A DNA stretch of 64,000 bases, from assembly GCF_965662675.1 (NCBI RefSeq), contig NZ_CBFIIK010000001.1, forward strand, positions 62,001 through 126,000, given 5' to 3'. How positions within the stretch are numbered: position 1 is the first letter of the stretch; each line of letters opens with the position of its first letter. The notes under the pieces were generated by a model, which ran no database searches, had not been told where the DNA came from, and was given only the letters and a program-made list of their open reading frames with translations. Source of the DNA: Roseicyclus sp965662675 (lineage in GTDB: Bacteria; Pseudomonadota; Alphaproteobacteria; Rhodobacterales; Rhodobacteraceae). The position numbers were made by a program, and so were the translations under genes. Below are positions 8,029-17,515 of this stretch, one piece after another.

Positions 8029-8577
8029 ATGTATCCTTATCTGCGCCTTGCCCGTATCATGATGTCCGAACGCGCCAAGCCGGGCTTGGGGTTGTTCGAT
8101 ACCCATGTCATGACGATGCGCTGCCTGCCCAATGATCTGGACGGGTTTCTCGAGATGAATAACGGGCGCATCTTGACGCTTTACGATCTCGGGCGGTTCG
8201 CGCTTTCGGTCAGGATCGGGCTTTGGGATGTGCTCAAGCGCGCGCGTTGGGGGCTGGTGGTGGCCGGGTCTTCGGTGCGCTACCGGTCGCGGATCACGGG
8301 GTTTCAGCGGTTCGAGTTGCGCACGCGGCTGTTGGGCTGGGACGCGCGGTTCTTCTATATCGAGCAAGGCATGTGGCGCGGCGAGAGCTGTTGCAACCAT
8401 GCGCTGTTGCGCACCGGGATCACGCAGGCCGGGCGGCTTGCCCCGGTGGCCGATGTGGCACGCGCCATGGGCCATGACGGGGTGGCCCCCGCTTTGCCCG
8501 AGTGGGTGGTGGCTTGGGCCGAGGCGGACGCCACGCGCCCTTGGCCGCCGATGCAAGAAGGGCCATCAAGCCCGTAG
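8029..8577 (+). CDS. Thioesterase-like hotdog protein (THEM6-type)
   Basis: This 182-aa protein matches the acyl-CoA thioesterase-like family related to THEM6. It has an LGLFDTHV start, the EMNNGRILTLYDLGR helix, and the VAGSSVRYRSRI and MWRGE strands of a single hotdog fold. The E-M-N-N-G segment corresponds to the hotdog helix that carries the active-site region in related 4-hydroxybenzoyl-CoA thioesterases. The substrate is unknown. The ribosome site (GCGGGGGA) is close to the ATG. The MFS gene follows 15 bases downstream, so the two may be co-transcribed. Confidence 0.8.
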   Translation: MYPYLRLARIMMSERAKPGLGLFDTHVMTMRCLPNDLDGFLEMNNGRILTLYDLGRFALSVRIGLWDVLKRARWGLVVAGSSVRYRSRITGFQRFELRTRLLGWDARFFYIEQGMWRGESCCNHALLRTGITQAGRLAPVADVARAMGHDGVAPALPEWVVAWAEADATRPWPPMQEGPSSP

Positions 8578-8592
8578 ACAAATCGGGGGGCA

Positions 8593-10008
8593 ATGGCGGA
8601 TGCTGCGACCATGAGCATTGCATCGCCTGATCTCGACAGCCTGTCCGCCCATTCAGCCCGCCGCCGTATTTGGGGATGGTGGGCGTTCGACTGGGCGAGC
8701 CAGCCCTATTTCACGCTGGGGCTGACCTTTGTTTTCGGCCCCTATTTCGCCGCCGTCGCGACCGAGGCCTTCATGGCCCAGGGTTTGGCCGAACAGGTGG
8801 CCGATGCCCGGGCGCAAAGCCTGTGGTCGCTGGGCCAGACCGTTTCGGGCGTGATCATCGCGCTCTGCGCACCGATCCTTGGGGCCTTCGCCGACAATAC
8901 CGGGCGGCGCATGCCGTGGATCGTGCTGTTCTCTGCGTTCTATGTGCTGGGGGCCTTGGGGATGTGGGTGCTGTTGCCCGATGGCTCTTACCTGATGCTG
9001 GCGCTGTTGGCTTTCGGCATCGGGCTGATCGGAGCGGAGTTCACGACGATCTTCACCAATTCCATGCTACCAGAACTGGGCGATGACGGGGCCATCGGCA
9101 AGCTCTCGGGCAACGGGTTCGCCTGGGGCTATCTGGGTGGCGTTCTGGCCTTGTTCATCATGCTGATCTTTTTCGCCGAAGGGGAGAGCGGCAAGACCTT
9201 CGTGGGCCTTGATCCCGCGCTGGGGTTGGACCCCGCAATGCGCGAGGGGACGCGGTTCGTGGGGCCCTTCACGGCGATCTGGTATGTGGTCTTCATGATC
9301 CCTTTCTTCTTGTGGCTGCGCGAGGTGCCGCGACCGGCCACCCATGCGCGCTTCGGCGCGGCGCTGGAGGAGCTTTGGGGCACGGTCAAAAGCCTGCCCA
9401 AGCGCACCAGCCTGTTTGCCTATCTCGGGTCGTCGATGTTCTACCGCGATGCGCTGAACGCACTTTACGGGTTTGGGGGCACCTATGCAGTCTTGGTGCT
9501 GAATTGGTCGATCACCCAAGTGGGTGTGTTCGGCATCGTCGGCGCGATCACGGCGGCGCTGGCGACATGGATCGGGGGCAAGCTTGACGCAAGGCTGGGG
9601 CCGAAACCCGTGATCATCGGCAGCATCTTGGTGCTGATCGGGGTTTGCCTCGTGGTGGTGGGCATGACGCGAGAGAGCTTGTGGGGCCTTGCGCTGACCG
9701 AAGGCTCTGCCGTGCCTGATATTACCTTCTACATCTGTGGTGCGTTGATCGGGGGGGCTGGCGGCGTGCTGCAATCGGCCTCGCGCTCGATGATGTGTCG
9801 CCATGCCTTGGCGGGCCGCCCGACCGAGGCCTTTGGCCTATATGCGCTCTCAGGAAAGGCCACGGCGTTCTTGGGTCCGGCGTTGATCGGGATCACCACA
9901 TGGGTGACCGAGAGCGCACGCCTGGGGATGGTGCCACTGATCGGGTTGTTCGTGCTTGGCCTGATCTTGATTATCTGGGTTCGTGCTGAGGGAGAGGTGC
10001 GCGGGTGA
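8593..10008 (+). CDS. MFS transporter, UMF1 (Atg22-like) family
   Basis: The product is a 471-aa polytopic membrane protein with about 12 predicted segments. The WWAFDWASQPYFTLGLTFVFGPYF opening region and GAFADNTGRRMPW loop (motif A-like) are typical of the UMF1/Atg22-like branch of the major facilitator superfamily. The yeast homologue exports amino acids from the vacuole; the substrate of bacterial members is mostly unknown. The gene ends by overlapping the mepA start (10005-10008), so the two are translationally coupled. Export or reuptake of a murein-derived compound is an inference from that coupling only. Confidence 0.85.
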   Translation: MADAATMSIASPDLDSLSAHSARRRIWGWWAFDWASQPYFTLGLTFVFGPYFAAVATEAFMAQGLAEQVADARAQSLWSLGQTVSGVIIALCAPILGAFADNTGRRMPWIVLFSAFYVLGALGMWVLLPDGSYLMLALLAFGIGLIGAEFTTIFTNSMLPELGDDGAIGKLSGNGFAWGYLGGVLALFIMLIFFAEGESGKTFVGLDPALGLDPAMREGTRFVGPFTAIWYVVFMIPFFLWLREVPRPATHARFGAALEELWGTVKSLPKRTSLFAYLGSSMFYRDALNALYGFGGTYAVLVLNWSITQVGVFGIVGAITAALATWIGGKLDARLGPKPVIIGSILVLIGVCLVVVGMTRESLWGLALTEGSAVPDITFYICGALIGGAGGVLQSASRSMMCRHALAGRPTEAFGLYALSGKATAFLGPALIGITTWVTESARLGMVPLIGLFVLGLILIIWVRAEGEVRG

Positions 10009-10925
10009 GACCGGTTTTGCAGGTGCGGGCCGGTTTGGCCCTGTTGAGTGTTCTCGCGGTGATGTCGTGCAGCCCGACTGCACAAGATGACCGCAGCTTT
10101 CCGCCGCTTGACGCCACCTTGTCGGGGCAGGAAGCACGGCTGCTCTTCGGCGCGGCGGCAATGCCCGATGGGGGCCAAAGCGAGGTGATCGGCAGCTATG
10201 CGCAGGGCTGTCTGGCAGGCGCCGAACGCCTGCCCGAGACGGGGCCGACATGGGCCGCGATGCGGCTGTCGCGCAATCGCAACTGGGGCCATCCCGAATT
10301 GATCGATTTCGTGGAGGATTTCTCGCGCCGGGTGGCTGAACAAACGCCGTGGCGGGGGGTCTATGTCGGCGATCTGACGCAGCCCCGTGGCGGGCCGATG
10401 CTGTCGGGCCATGTCAGCCACCAGTCGGGGCTGGATGCCGATATCTGGATGCTGCCGCCCACGCGCTTTGACTTATCGCCGGCTGAGCGTGAGAACCTGT
10501 CCTCGATCTCGACCCGCTCTGCCGGGGGCGCGCGGGTGGGCGAGAACTGGACGCGCACGCATATGGAGGTGATGCGGCTGGCCGCCACCGACCCGCGCGT
10601 GGCGCGGATCTTCGTCTTTACCGGGGCCAAGGTCTGGATGTGCGACAACGCCAGGGGCGACCGGGATTGGTTGCGCAAGATCCGGCCTGCCGTGGGACAT
10701 CATTTCCATTTCCATGTGCGACTGAATTGCCCGTCCGGGTCGCGCGATTGCGTGCCGCAAGACGCCCCGCCCGAGGGTGATGGATGCGATGAGGCACGCG
10801 CCCGCGCCGAGGCGATACTGAACCCACCGCCGCCTGACCCGAATTACGTGCCGCCGCCGCCGCGCCCGCCAATGACGGTGGCCGATCTGCCCCGCCAATG
10901 CGCGGCGCTTTTGGCCGATCTTTAG
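10005..10925 (+). CDS. mepA: Penicillin-insensitive murein endopeptidase MepA
   Basis: The product is 306 aa. It begins with a hydrophobic segment ending in VMSC (Cys22), which suggests a lipoprotein signal peptide. It contains the LAS-family zinc motif SGHVSHQSGLDADIWM at about 134-147 and a GHHFHFHVRL motif near 230, which supply the His/Asp ligands. MepA cleaves the D-alanyl-meso-diaminopimelyl crosslinks of peptidoglycan in the periplasm. A proline-rich tail (PPPPDPNYVPPPP) precedes the C-terminus. The start overlaps the MFS stop by 4 bases, and the 3' end overlaps the convergent LOG gene by 4. Confidence 0.92.
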   Translation: MRPVLQVRAGLALLSVLAVMSCSPTAQDDRSFPPLDATLSGQEARLLFGAAAMPDGGQSEVIGSYAQGCLAGAERLPETGPTWAAMRLSRNRNWGHPELIDFVEDFSRRVAEQTPWRGVYVGDLTQPRGGPMLSGHVSHQSGLDADIWMLPPTRFDLSPAERENLSSISTRSAGGARVGENWTRTHMEVMRLAATDPRVARIFVFTGAKVWMCDNARGDRDWLRKIRPAVGHHFHFHVRLNCPSGSRDCVPQDAPPEGDGCDEARARAEAILNPPPPDPNYVPPPPRPPMTVADLPRQCAALLADL

Positions 10926-11758
10926 CGGCCGGGTATTTCGCCGCGGCGGCCCGAGAGCGTCCAGCCATCGATGATGGCCAGCGCGTCTTCGGCGGTTTCG
11001 GCAAAGCGGAAGAGTTCCAGATCGGCGCGCGCGATGGTGCCCGCCTCGGCCAGCGCCTCCCAGTTGATCACGCGTTGCCAAAAGCTTTCGCCGAACAAGA
11101 TCACGGGCACCTGCTCCATCCGGCCGGTCTGGATCAGCGTGATGCTTTCGAACAATTCGTCCAGCGTGCCGAAGCCGCCGGGAAAGACCGCGATCGCCTT
11201 GGCGCGCAGCAGGAAATGCATCTTGCGGATGCCGAAATAGTGGAAGTTGAAGCACAGATCGGGGGTAACATAGGCGTTGGGCACCTGTTCATGGGGCAGC
11301 ACGATGTTGAGCCCGATGGAGCAACCGCCCGCTTCCGCCGCGCCGCGATTGCCTGCCTCCATCACGCCGGGGCCGCCGCCTGTGACAATGACATTCTCGG
11401 TGCAGTTGCTTGCGACCGAACGCTCGGTGATGGCGCGGGCGAAACGGCGCGCTTCTTCATAGTATTGGGCCATGGAATGGGCGGGGCCTGTGCCTTGCGC
11501 TTCGGGGCTGGGAATACGCGCGCCGCCGAACAGCACCACGGTCGAGCGGATGGCACGCGCGTCAAGTTCCAGCTGTGGTTTGAGCAATTCCAGGTGCAGC
11601 CGCACTGGCCGCAACTCGTCGCGCAACAGGAAATCGGGGTCGGCAAAGGCCAGCCTGTAGGCGGGCGATTTCGCCTGCGCGGTGTCGGGAGCATGGCGGG
11701 CGGATTCGAGATCCTGCTCGGCGTGGCGGAATGGTCCTGGCCGGGGGTCTTCGGTCAT
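10922..11758 (-). CDS. LOG family (TIGR00730) Rossmann-fold protein
   Basis: This 278-aa protein carries the two LOG signatures, GGGPGVMEA and PGGFGTLDE (near residue 190). Homologues hydrolyse nucleoside 5'-monophosphates such as AMP or cytokinin riboside monophosphate to base plus ribose 5-phosphate. The longer open frame extends far upstream, but ATG at 11758 has an AGGACA ribosome site and starts just before the conserved part. The N-terminal 70 residues before the Rossmann core are a common extension in alphaproteobacteria. It is annotated in many genomes, misleadingly, as lysine decarboxylase. Confidence 0.85.
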   Translation of the reverse strand: MTEDPRPGPFRHAEQDLESARHAPDTAQAKSPAYRLAFADPDFLLRDELRPVRLHLELLKPQLELDARAIRSTVVLFGGARIPSPEAQGTGPAHSMAQYYEEARRFARAITERSVASNCTENVIVTGGGPGVMEAGNRGAAEAGGCSIGLNIVLPHEQVPNAYVTPDLCFNFHYFGIRKMHFLLRAKAIAVFPGGFGTLDELFESITLIQTGRMEQVPVILFGESFWQRVINWEALAEAGTIARADLELFRFAETAEDALAIIDGWTLSGRRGEIPGR

Positions 11759-11875
11759 ATCCTGTCCTCTTGCACTGGTCCTGTCCTGACCTAGCAAGGC
11801 CGCGCCGCGATTGCCAGCACAGGGCGCGCCCGTTATAGCCGCCAAAACCCGTTTATCCCGCAGGAGATCATGCCC

Positions 11876-12703
11876 ATGTCCAACGCCGCGCTCGAAACCG
11901 CCATCGAAGCCGCCTGGGAGGCGCGCGACCAGATCACCCCAGCCACCAAGGGCGAGACCCGCGATGCGATCGAGGCGACGCTGAGCGCGCTTGACAGTGG
12001 TAGCTTGCGCGTGGCCGAGCGTCAGGCTGATGGCCATTGGCATGTGAACCAATGGGCGAAGAAGGCCGTTTTGTTGGGCTTCCGCCTCAAGGATATGGAG
12101 ATGCAGCCCGGCAGCGCGCAGGGCGGCAGCTGGTGGGACAAGGTCGACAGCAAGTGGAAGGGCTGGGGCGAGGGCGAATGGAAAGCGGCGGGCTTCCGCG
12201 CTGTTCCGAACTGCGTCGTGCGCCGGTCCGCCTATATCGCGCCGGGCGTGGTGTTGATGCCGTCTTTCGTCAATCTCGGCGCTTATGTCGACAGCGGCAC
12301 GATGGTCGACACTTGGGCGACAGTGGGCTCTTGCGCGCAGATCGGCAAGAACGTGCATCTGTCGGGCGGTGTGGGCATCGGCGGCGTGTTGGAGCCGATG
12401 CAGGCGGGCCCCACGATCATCGAAGATAATTGTTTCATTGGCGCACGCTCCGAGGTGGTCGAAGGTTGCATCGTGCGCGAGGGGTCGGTTCTGGGGATGG
12501 GCGTGTTCATCGGCCAGTCGACCAAGATCGTCGACCGCGAAACCGGTGAAGTCATGTATGGCGAAGTGCCTGCGGGGTCGGTCGTGGTGGCGGGTTCGAT
12601 GCCGTCCAAGAACGGCGTGAACCTTTATTGCGCGGTGATCGTGAAGCGGGTGGACGAGCGGACTCGCTCCAAGACTTCGATCAACGAGCTGCTTCGGGAT
12701 TGA
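11876..12703 (+). CDS. dapD: Tetrahydrodipicolinate N-succinyltransferase DapD
   Basis: The product is about 275 aa with the N-terminal helical domain and left-handed beta-helix hexapeptide repeats of DapD. Visible landmarks are GVVLMPSFVNLGAYVD and TWATVGSCAQIG. The enzyme converts tetrahydrodipicolinate and succinyl-CoA to N-succinyl-2-amino-6-oxopimelate in lysine and meso-DAP synthesis. Two in-frame ATGs (11870 and 11876) follow AGGAG at 11862-11866. The second has the better spacing (9 bases) and gives the usual MSNAALE start. A hairpin terminator follows the stop codon. Confidence 0.95.
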   Translation: MSNAALETAIEAAWEARDQITPATKGETRDAIEATLSALDSGSLRVAERQADGHWHVNQWAKKAVLLGFRLKDMEMQPGSAQGGSWWDKVDSKWKGWGEGEWKAAGFRAVPNCVVRRSAYIAPGVVLMPSFVNLGAYVDSGTMVDTWATVGSCAQIGKNVHLSGGVGIGGVLEPMQAGPTIIEDNCFIGARSEVVEGCIVREGSVLGMGVFIGQSTKIVDRETGEVMYGEVPAGSVVVAGSMPSKNGVNLYCAVIVKRVDERTRSKTSINELLRD

Positions 12704-12711
12704 TCGCCGCG

Positions 12712-12740
12712 GCGGCGCGCCTTTGCGGTGCGCCGCTTCT
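12712..12740 (+). terminator. Hairpin terminator after dapD
   Basis: GCGGCGCGCC-tttgc-GGTGCGCCGC forms a 10-bp stem with one G-T wobble, followed by TTCT. It lies 8 bases after the dapD stop and immediately before the convergent lytic transglycosylase stop, so it may serve both strands. The T tail is short. Confidence 0.6.
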
Positions 12741-14085
12741 AGCGCAACCGCTCCAAAAGCCGGAGTGAGGCAAAGCCATCCGGCACCATCCCGACCGACG
12801 CCTGAAAGCGGCGGACCGAGTCGGCGGTCTGCGGTCCGATGATCCCATCGACCGCGCCGCTGTGCAGGCCGCGCGCGACAAGGCGGCGTTGAAGCTCTTC
12901 GCGCTCGGCGCGGCTCAGGCCGCGTTCATCGCGCGGCCAAGCACCACGGAATGGTCCGGCCCCCGCGATCCGGTCGGCCAGATGCCCGATCCCGATCACA
13001 TAGGCGTCCGCAGGGTTGTAGCGTTCGATGACATGAAAATTGTCGAAGATCATCAACGCCACGCCGCGATGCCCGGCAGGCAAGAGGATCGAGGCCTGCC
13101 CATGATCAGGCACTTGCCCGCCATCGGCCAGCCGCACCCCCTGACGCCGCCAAAAGCCCGCGCCGCGCTTGGTTCCTTCGCCTGTGAGGCCGTAGTCGAA
13201 ACCTTGCGGCAGAACCACCTCCACCCCCCAAGGCTGGCCCGTGGTCCAACCATGATGGCGCAGGTAGTTGGCGGTCGAGGCCAGCGCATCGGTCGGATCA
13301 TCCGACCAGATATCGCGCCGCCCATCGCCGTTGAAATCGACGGCATGGGCCAGATACGAGGTCGGCATGAATTGCGTGTGCCCCATCGCGCCCGCCCATG
13401 AGCCGGTCATCTGGCGGGGGGCCACATCGCCCGCCTGCAAGATACGCATCGCCGCGATCAACTCGGCCTCGAAGAAATCACGCCGGCGCCCTTCATGGGC
13501 CAGCGTCGCCATGGCGGTGATGATGTCGCTGTTGCCGCGCATCGCGCCATAGGCCGATTCGAGCCCCCAAACCGCCAGCACCACCTCGGCCTCGACGCCG
13601 TAGCGGCGTTCGATCCGGGCGAGCGTATCGGCATGGCGTGCCATTGCCGCGCGTCCATTGCTGACCCGCACATCCGATACCGCACCATCGAGATATTCCC
13701 ACAAGGTGCGCGAAAACTCTGCCTGATTGCTGTCGCGGTTGATGACGCGTGGATTGACGACGACACCGGCAAAGGCGCGGTCGAAGGTTTCGGGCCGAAT
13801 GCCTTGGGCCAAGGCGCGATTGCGGAAAGCAGCGCGCCATGCGGTGAAATCCGCCTGAAAGACGACAGCCTGCGGCTCGGGTACGGCTGTTCCGGGCGCG
13901 ATCCGCAGCATGGGCCGCAAGGAGCGGCTGACCGCCAAGGGCGTGCCTTGGCTAGAGGCGGTCACAACTGTCAGACCGGCTGTCGGGCGCAATTCGGGCC
14001 GCTGCGATTGAAGCGGCGGCAAGGCAAACGCGGGCATAGCCAGCGTGATGGTCGCGATGCATGCGGCGATCAGGTCTTTGCGCAT
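12739..14085 (-). CDS. Lytic murein transglycosylase (MltB-like) with peptidoglycan-binding domain
   Basis: The protein is 448 aa from the ATG at 14085, which gives a signal peptide (MRKDLIAACIATITLAMPAFA). The SLT_2-type catalytic domain spans about 105-370. It has the catalytic glutamate in VWGLESAYG (near 176), GAMGHTQFMPTSY and the DFNGDGRRDIW motif. A C-terminal peptidoglycan-binding domain (LQRRLVARG...GIIGPQTADSVRRFQ) follows. It cleaves the MurNAc-GlcNAc bond with 1,6-anhydro formation in the periplasm. Frames extending further upstream (to 14319) are not supported, because the signal peptide starts here. Confidence 0.92.
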   Translation of the reverse strand: MRKDLIAACIATITLAMPAFALPPLQSQRPELRPTAGLTVVTASSQGTPLAVSRSLRPMLRIAPGTAVPEPQAVVFQADFTAWRAAFRNRALAQGIRPETFDRAFAGVVVNPRVINRDSNQAEFSRTLWEYLDGAVSDVRVSNGRAAMARHADTLARIERRYGVEAEVVLAVWGLESAYGAMRGNSDIITAMATLAHEGRRRDFFEAELIAAMRILQAGDVAPRQMTGSWAGAMGHTQFMPTSYLAHAVDFNGDGRRDIWSDDPTDALASTANYLRHHGWTTGQPWGVEVVLPQGFDYGLTGEGTKRGAGFWRRQGVRLADGGQVPDHGQASILLPAGHRGVALMIFDNFHVIERYNPADAYVIGIGHLADRIAGAGPFRGAWPRDERGLSRAEREELQRRLVARGLHSGAVDGIIGPQTADSVRRFQASVGMVPDGFASLRLLERLR

Positions 14086-14221
14086 CAGATGGCTCGGTGT
14101 TTTGATTGTTTCTGCCCTGGCGACAATATAGCCGATCGTGGCGCATCTGTGCAGGGTGCTTGCGCGCGATTTCTCTGCACCGCGCCGCGCCCTTCCACTG
14201 CTCTTGGCCGGATTTCGCCCG

Positions 14222-16486
14222 TCAGCCCCGTCGCGATGGCGCTTTTTTGCGCAGGCTTCCGCGTTTCTTGGCCATTTGTCCGGCCTTGCGCTGCGGGCTG
14301 CCACGGTATTTGCCGCCACCTCGACCCCGGCGGACCGGGCTTTGGCGTCCCTCGATTTCCAGCAGTTCCAGCAACAAACCGCCCGTGACGGGCACAGCCT
14401 CGGCCAGTTTGACCTTCACCCGGTCCCCGATGCCGATGGTTAGCCCCGACTCGGCCCCCATCAGGGTTTGGCTATCGGCGTCATGGTGGAAATATTCCTG
14501 CCCCAGTGCGCGCATCGGCAAAAGCCCATCGGCGCCCGTCTCGTCGAGCTTCACGAAAGCACCGAAGCGCGCGATGCCGGAAATCCGTCCAGTGAAGGTG
14601 CTGCCCACGCGGTCCGACAGATAGGCGGCCAGATAGCGGTCATTGGTGTCGCGCTCGGCCGCCATCGAGCGGCGCTCGGTGTCCGAGATATGCTTGGCGG
14701 TGTCCTCCAGCGCCTCGGCCTCTTCGAGCAGCAAGCCGTCTTTGCCCCAGCCATGTGCGGTGATCAGCGCGCGATGCACGACCAGATCGGCATAGCGCCG
14801 GATGGGCGAGGTGAAATGGGCATAGGCCCGCAGCGCCAGACCGAAATGGCCGAAATTCTGTGGGAAATAATAGGCCTGCTGCATGGCGCGCAGGGTGGTG
14901 ATGTTGATCAGCTCCGCGAAATCGCCGCCTTGGGCCTGTTCCAGCAACCGGTTGAGCTGGCGGGTTTGTAGCACCTGCCCCTTGGCCAGTGAAAAGCCGC
15001 TCGCCTCGGCGGTTTCGCGCAAGGATTCCAGCTTTTCGGGGCTGGGTTCCTCATGCACACGGAACAAGAGCGGCTGACGGCGGGCCAGCAGCTCCTCGGC
15101 GGCGGCGACATTGGCCAGCACCATGAATTCCTCGATCAGCTTATGGGCGTCGAGCCTGTCTTTGAAGCCGACCGACACCACCTCGCCCGCGTCGTTGAGA
15201 GAAATCTTGCGCTCGGGCAGATCAAGTTCGAGCGGTTGACGATGCGCGCGCGCCTTTTTCAGCGCGCCATACGCCGCGAAGAGCGGGCGCAGCACGGGAT
15301 CGAGCAAGGGGGCGGTCTCGTCATCGGGTGACCCGTCGATGGCCGCTTGCACGGCCTCATAGGCCAGCGAGGCCCGCGAACGCATCAAACCGCGCACAAA
15401 GCGGTGGCCGATCTTGTTGCCTTCGGCGTCGATCACCATGCGCACGGCCATACAGGCGCGCGGCACATGGGCGTGCAGCGAACACAGATCGCCCGAGAGC
15501 GTATCGGGCAGCATCGGCACCACGCGGTCGGGGAAATAGGTCGAGTTGCCGCGTTTCTTCGCCTCGTGATCCAGCGCCGATCCGGGACGGACGTAATGGG
15601 CGACATCGGCGATGGCGACCCAGATCACATGTCCGCCGGGGTTTTTGGGGTCGTCATCGGGATGCGCCAGCACCGCATCGTCGCGGTCGCGCGCATCGGC
15701 GGGGTCGATGGTGACAAGGTCCAGATCGCGCAGATCCTCGCGCCCCTTCAGGCCCGCAGGCTTTGCCGCGTCAGCCTCGGCCATGGCGGCATCGGGAAAG
15801 GCGTCGGGTATGCCATGTTCGGCGATGGCGATCAGGCTGACGGCGCGCGGCGCACCCGGATCGCCCAGCCGGGTGACGATGCGCGCGCGGGGGCTGCCCA
15901 TGCGGGCCTTGGGGCCGATCTGTTCAGCCTCGACCAACTCGCCGTCGCGCGCGCCATGGGTTTCACCCGGCCGCACCAGCCAATCACGATCCGAGCCCTT
16001 GGCGATCGGCACAATGCGTCCGCCTTCGGCGTTGGCGCGGAACACGCCCAAGACGCGCGCGGGGTTGGTGCCGATCTTGCGGATCAGCCGCGCGATATAG
16101 TGATGCTCTTCGCCCGCGACCTCTTGCAGGCGGGCCAGCACGCGGTCGCCAGCCCCAAGGCCGGGGTCTGTGGCGCGCGCCGAAAACAAAATCCGCGGCA
16201 TCGGCCCCTCGCCTGCCCATTCCAAGGGGCGTGCGAACAAATCGCCCTGCGCGTCGGGGGCCAAGATCTGCAACACCGCCACAGGCGGCAGGCGGTCAGC
16301 GTCAAGATAGGTTTTGCGCCGCTTTTCCAGATGCCCCTCTGCTGCAAGCTCTTTGAGCATGTGCTTGAGGTCGATCCGCTTTGCCCCCTTCACTCCAAAA
16401 GCTTGCGCGATGTCGCGCTTGGAGGTCGCGTGGGGATTTTCGGAAATCCACGCAAGGATCTGTTCTTTGGTCGGAAGCTGGGACAT
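14222..16486 (-). CDS. rnr: Ribonuclease R
   Basis: This 754-aa 3'-5' exoribonuclease shows an N-terminal winged-helix segment (QILAWISENP), OB-fold cold-shock domains, the RNB catalytic core and a C-terminal S1 domain (GSTFTGRISGIARFGAFVKL). A lysine/arginine-rich tail follows. The catalytic acids lie in TIDPADARDRDDA, where the residue usually Phe is Arg, but all four aspartates are kept. It degrades structured RNA and takes part in RNA quality control. accD starts 117 bases away in the opposite direction. Confidence 0.95.
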   Translation of the reverse strand: MSQLPTKEQILAWISENPHATSKRDIAQAFGVKGAKRIDLKHMLKELAAEGHLEKRRKTYLDADRLPPVAVLQILAPDAQGDLFARPLEWAGEGPMPRILFSARATDPGLGAGDRVLARLQEVAGEEHHYIARLIRKIGTNPARVLGVFRANAEGGRIVPIAKGSDRDWLVRPGETHGARDGELVEAEQIGPKARMGSPRARIVTRLGDPGAPRAVSLIAIAEHGIPDAFPDAAMAEADAAKPAGLKGREDLRDLDLVTIDPADARDRDDAVLAHPDDDPKNPGGHVIWVAIADVAHYVRPGSALDHEAKKRGNSTYFPDRVVPMLPDTLSGDLCSLHAHVPRACMAVRMVIDAEGNKIGHRFVRGLMRSRASLAYEAVQAAIDGSPDDETAPLLDPVLRPLFAAYGALKKARAHRQPLELDLPERKISLNDAGEVVSVGFKDRLDAHKLIEEFMVLANVAAAEELLARRQPLLFRVHEEPSPEKLESLRETAEASGFSLAKGQVLQTRQLNRLLEQAQGGDFAELINITTLRAMQQAYYFPQNFGHFGLALRAYAHFTSPIRRYADLVVHRALITAHGWGKDGLLLEEAEALEDTAKHISDTERRSMAAERDTNDRYLAAYLSDRVGSTFTGRISGIARFGAFVKLDETGADGLLPMRALGQEYFHHDADSQTLMGAESGLTIGIGDRVKVKLAEAVPVTGGLLLELLEIEGRQSPVRRGRGGGKYRGSPQRKAGQMAKKRGSLRKKAPSRRG

Positions 16487-16603
16487 GGCGCTGGCCTATC
16501 ACGCGCGCGATTGGGCGTCATGCGCGAAATCGGCTTGCGATTGCATGTTGGGCGCGCATCCCATATCTCGTTGCGCAACGGAAAGACCCGGAGCGATGTG
16601 CTT

Positions 16604-17515
16604 ATGAACTGGATCACCAATTACGTCCGCCCCCGGATCAACTCGATCTTCTCGCGGCGCGAGATGCCCGAGAATCTGTGGTCCAAATGCGATGAATGCG
16701 GCACCATGCTGTTTCACCGCGAATTATCCGAGGCGCTGAATGTCTGCACCAATTGCGGGCATCACATGGCGATCACGCCGCGCGCGCGGTTCGAGGCGCT
16801 GTTCGACAACGGCATCTTCACCGAAGTTGCGGTGCCCAAGCCCATCGACGACCCGCTGAAATTCCGCGACCAGAAGAAATACCCCGACCGCCTGAAAGCG
16901 GCGCAGAAATCCACCGGCGAGGCCGAGGCGATGCTGGTCGCCGAAGGTGAGATCGGGCGCACCCCCATCGTGGCGGCGGCGCAGGATTTCAGCTTCATGG
17001 GCGGGTCCATGGGGATGTATGTGGGCAATGCCATCGTCGCGGGCTGCGCGCGGGCGGTGAAACTCAAGCGGCCCTTCGTGCTGTTCTCGGCGGCGGGCGG
17101 CGCGCGGATGCAGGAAGGTATCTTGTCGCTGATGCAGATGCCGCGCTCGACCGTGGCGATCCAGATGCTACGCGAGGCGGGCTTGCCCTATATCGTGGTC
17201 TTGACCCATCCGACCACCGGGGGGGTCACGGCCTCCTACGCGATGTTGGGCGATGTCCAGATCGCTGAACCCAATGCGCTGATCTGTTTCGCGGGGCCGC
17301 GCGTTATCGAGCAGACCATCCGCGAGAAATTGCCCGAGGGCTTTCAACGCGCCGAATACCTGCTTGATCACGGGATGCTCGACCGGGTGACGCCGCGCGG
17401 CAAGATGCGGGATGAGTTGATCGGGATTATCCGCATGTTGACCGGAATGCCGCCTGCTGTGGTCGCCGATCTGCCCAGCCCCGACACCTCTGATGAGGCG
17501 GCGATCACATCGTGA
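16604..17515 (+). CDS. accD: Acetyl-CoA carboxylase carboxyltransferase subunit beta
   Basis: The product is 303 aa from ATG 16604 (GGAG about 9 bases upstream). It has an N-terminal four-cysteine zinc ribbon (CDECG...CTNCG) and the crotonase-like carboxyltransferase core with GGARMQEG and THPTTGGVTASYA. Together with AccA it transfers the carboxyl group from biotin to acetyl-CoA, giving malonyl-CoA. The open frame continues far upstream, but that part is antisense to rnr. The stop overlaps the folC GTG start. Confidence 0.96.
   Translation: MNWITNYVRPRINSIFSRREMPENLWSKCDECGTMLFHRELSEALNVCTNCGHHMAITPRARFEALFDNGIFTEVAVPKPIDDPLKFRDQKKYPDRLKAAQKSTGEAEAMLVAEGEIGRTPIVAAAQDFSFMGGSMGMYVGNAIVAGCARAVKLKRPFVLFSAAGGARMQEGILSLMQMPRSTVAIQMLREAGLPYIVVLTHPTTGGVTASYAMLGDVQIAEPNALICFAGPRVIEQTIREKLPEGFQRAEYLLDHGMLDRVTPRGKMRDELIGIIRMLTGMPPAVVADLPSPDTSDEAAITS

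Noticed and set aside
14086..14319. N-terminal extension of the lytic transglycosylase
   Set aside because: The signal peptide begins at 14085, and the extra residues are Arg-rich and overlap the rnr end.
15347..16603. Long plus-strand open frame before accD
   Set aside because: It is antisense to rnr, low in family-like content, and merely runs on into accD; the AccD zinc ribbon and ribosome site fix the start at 16604.
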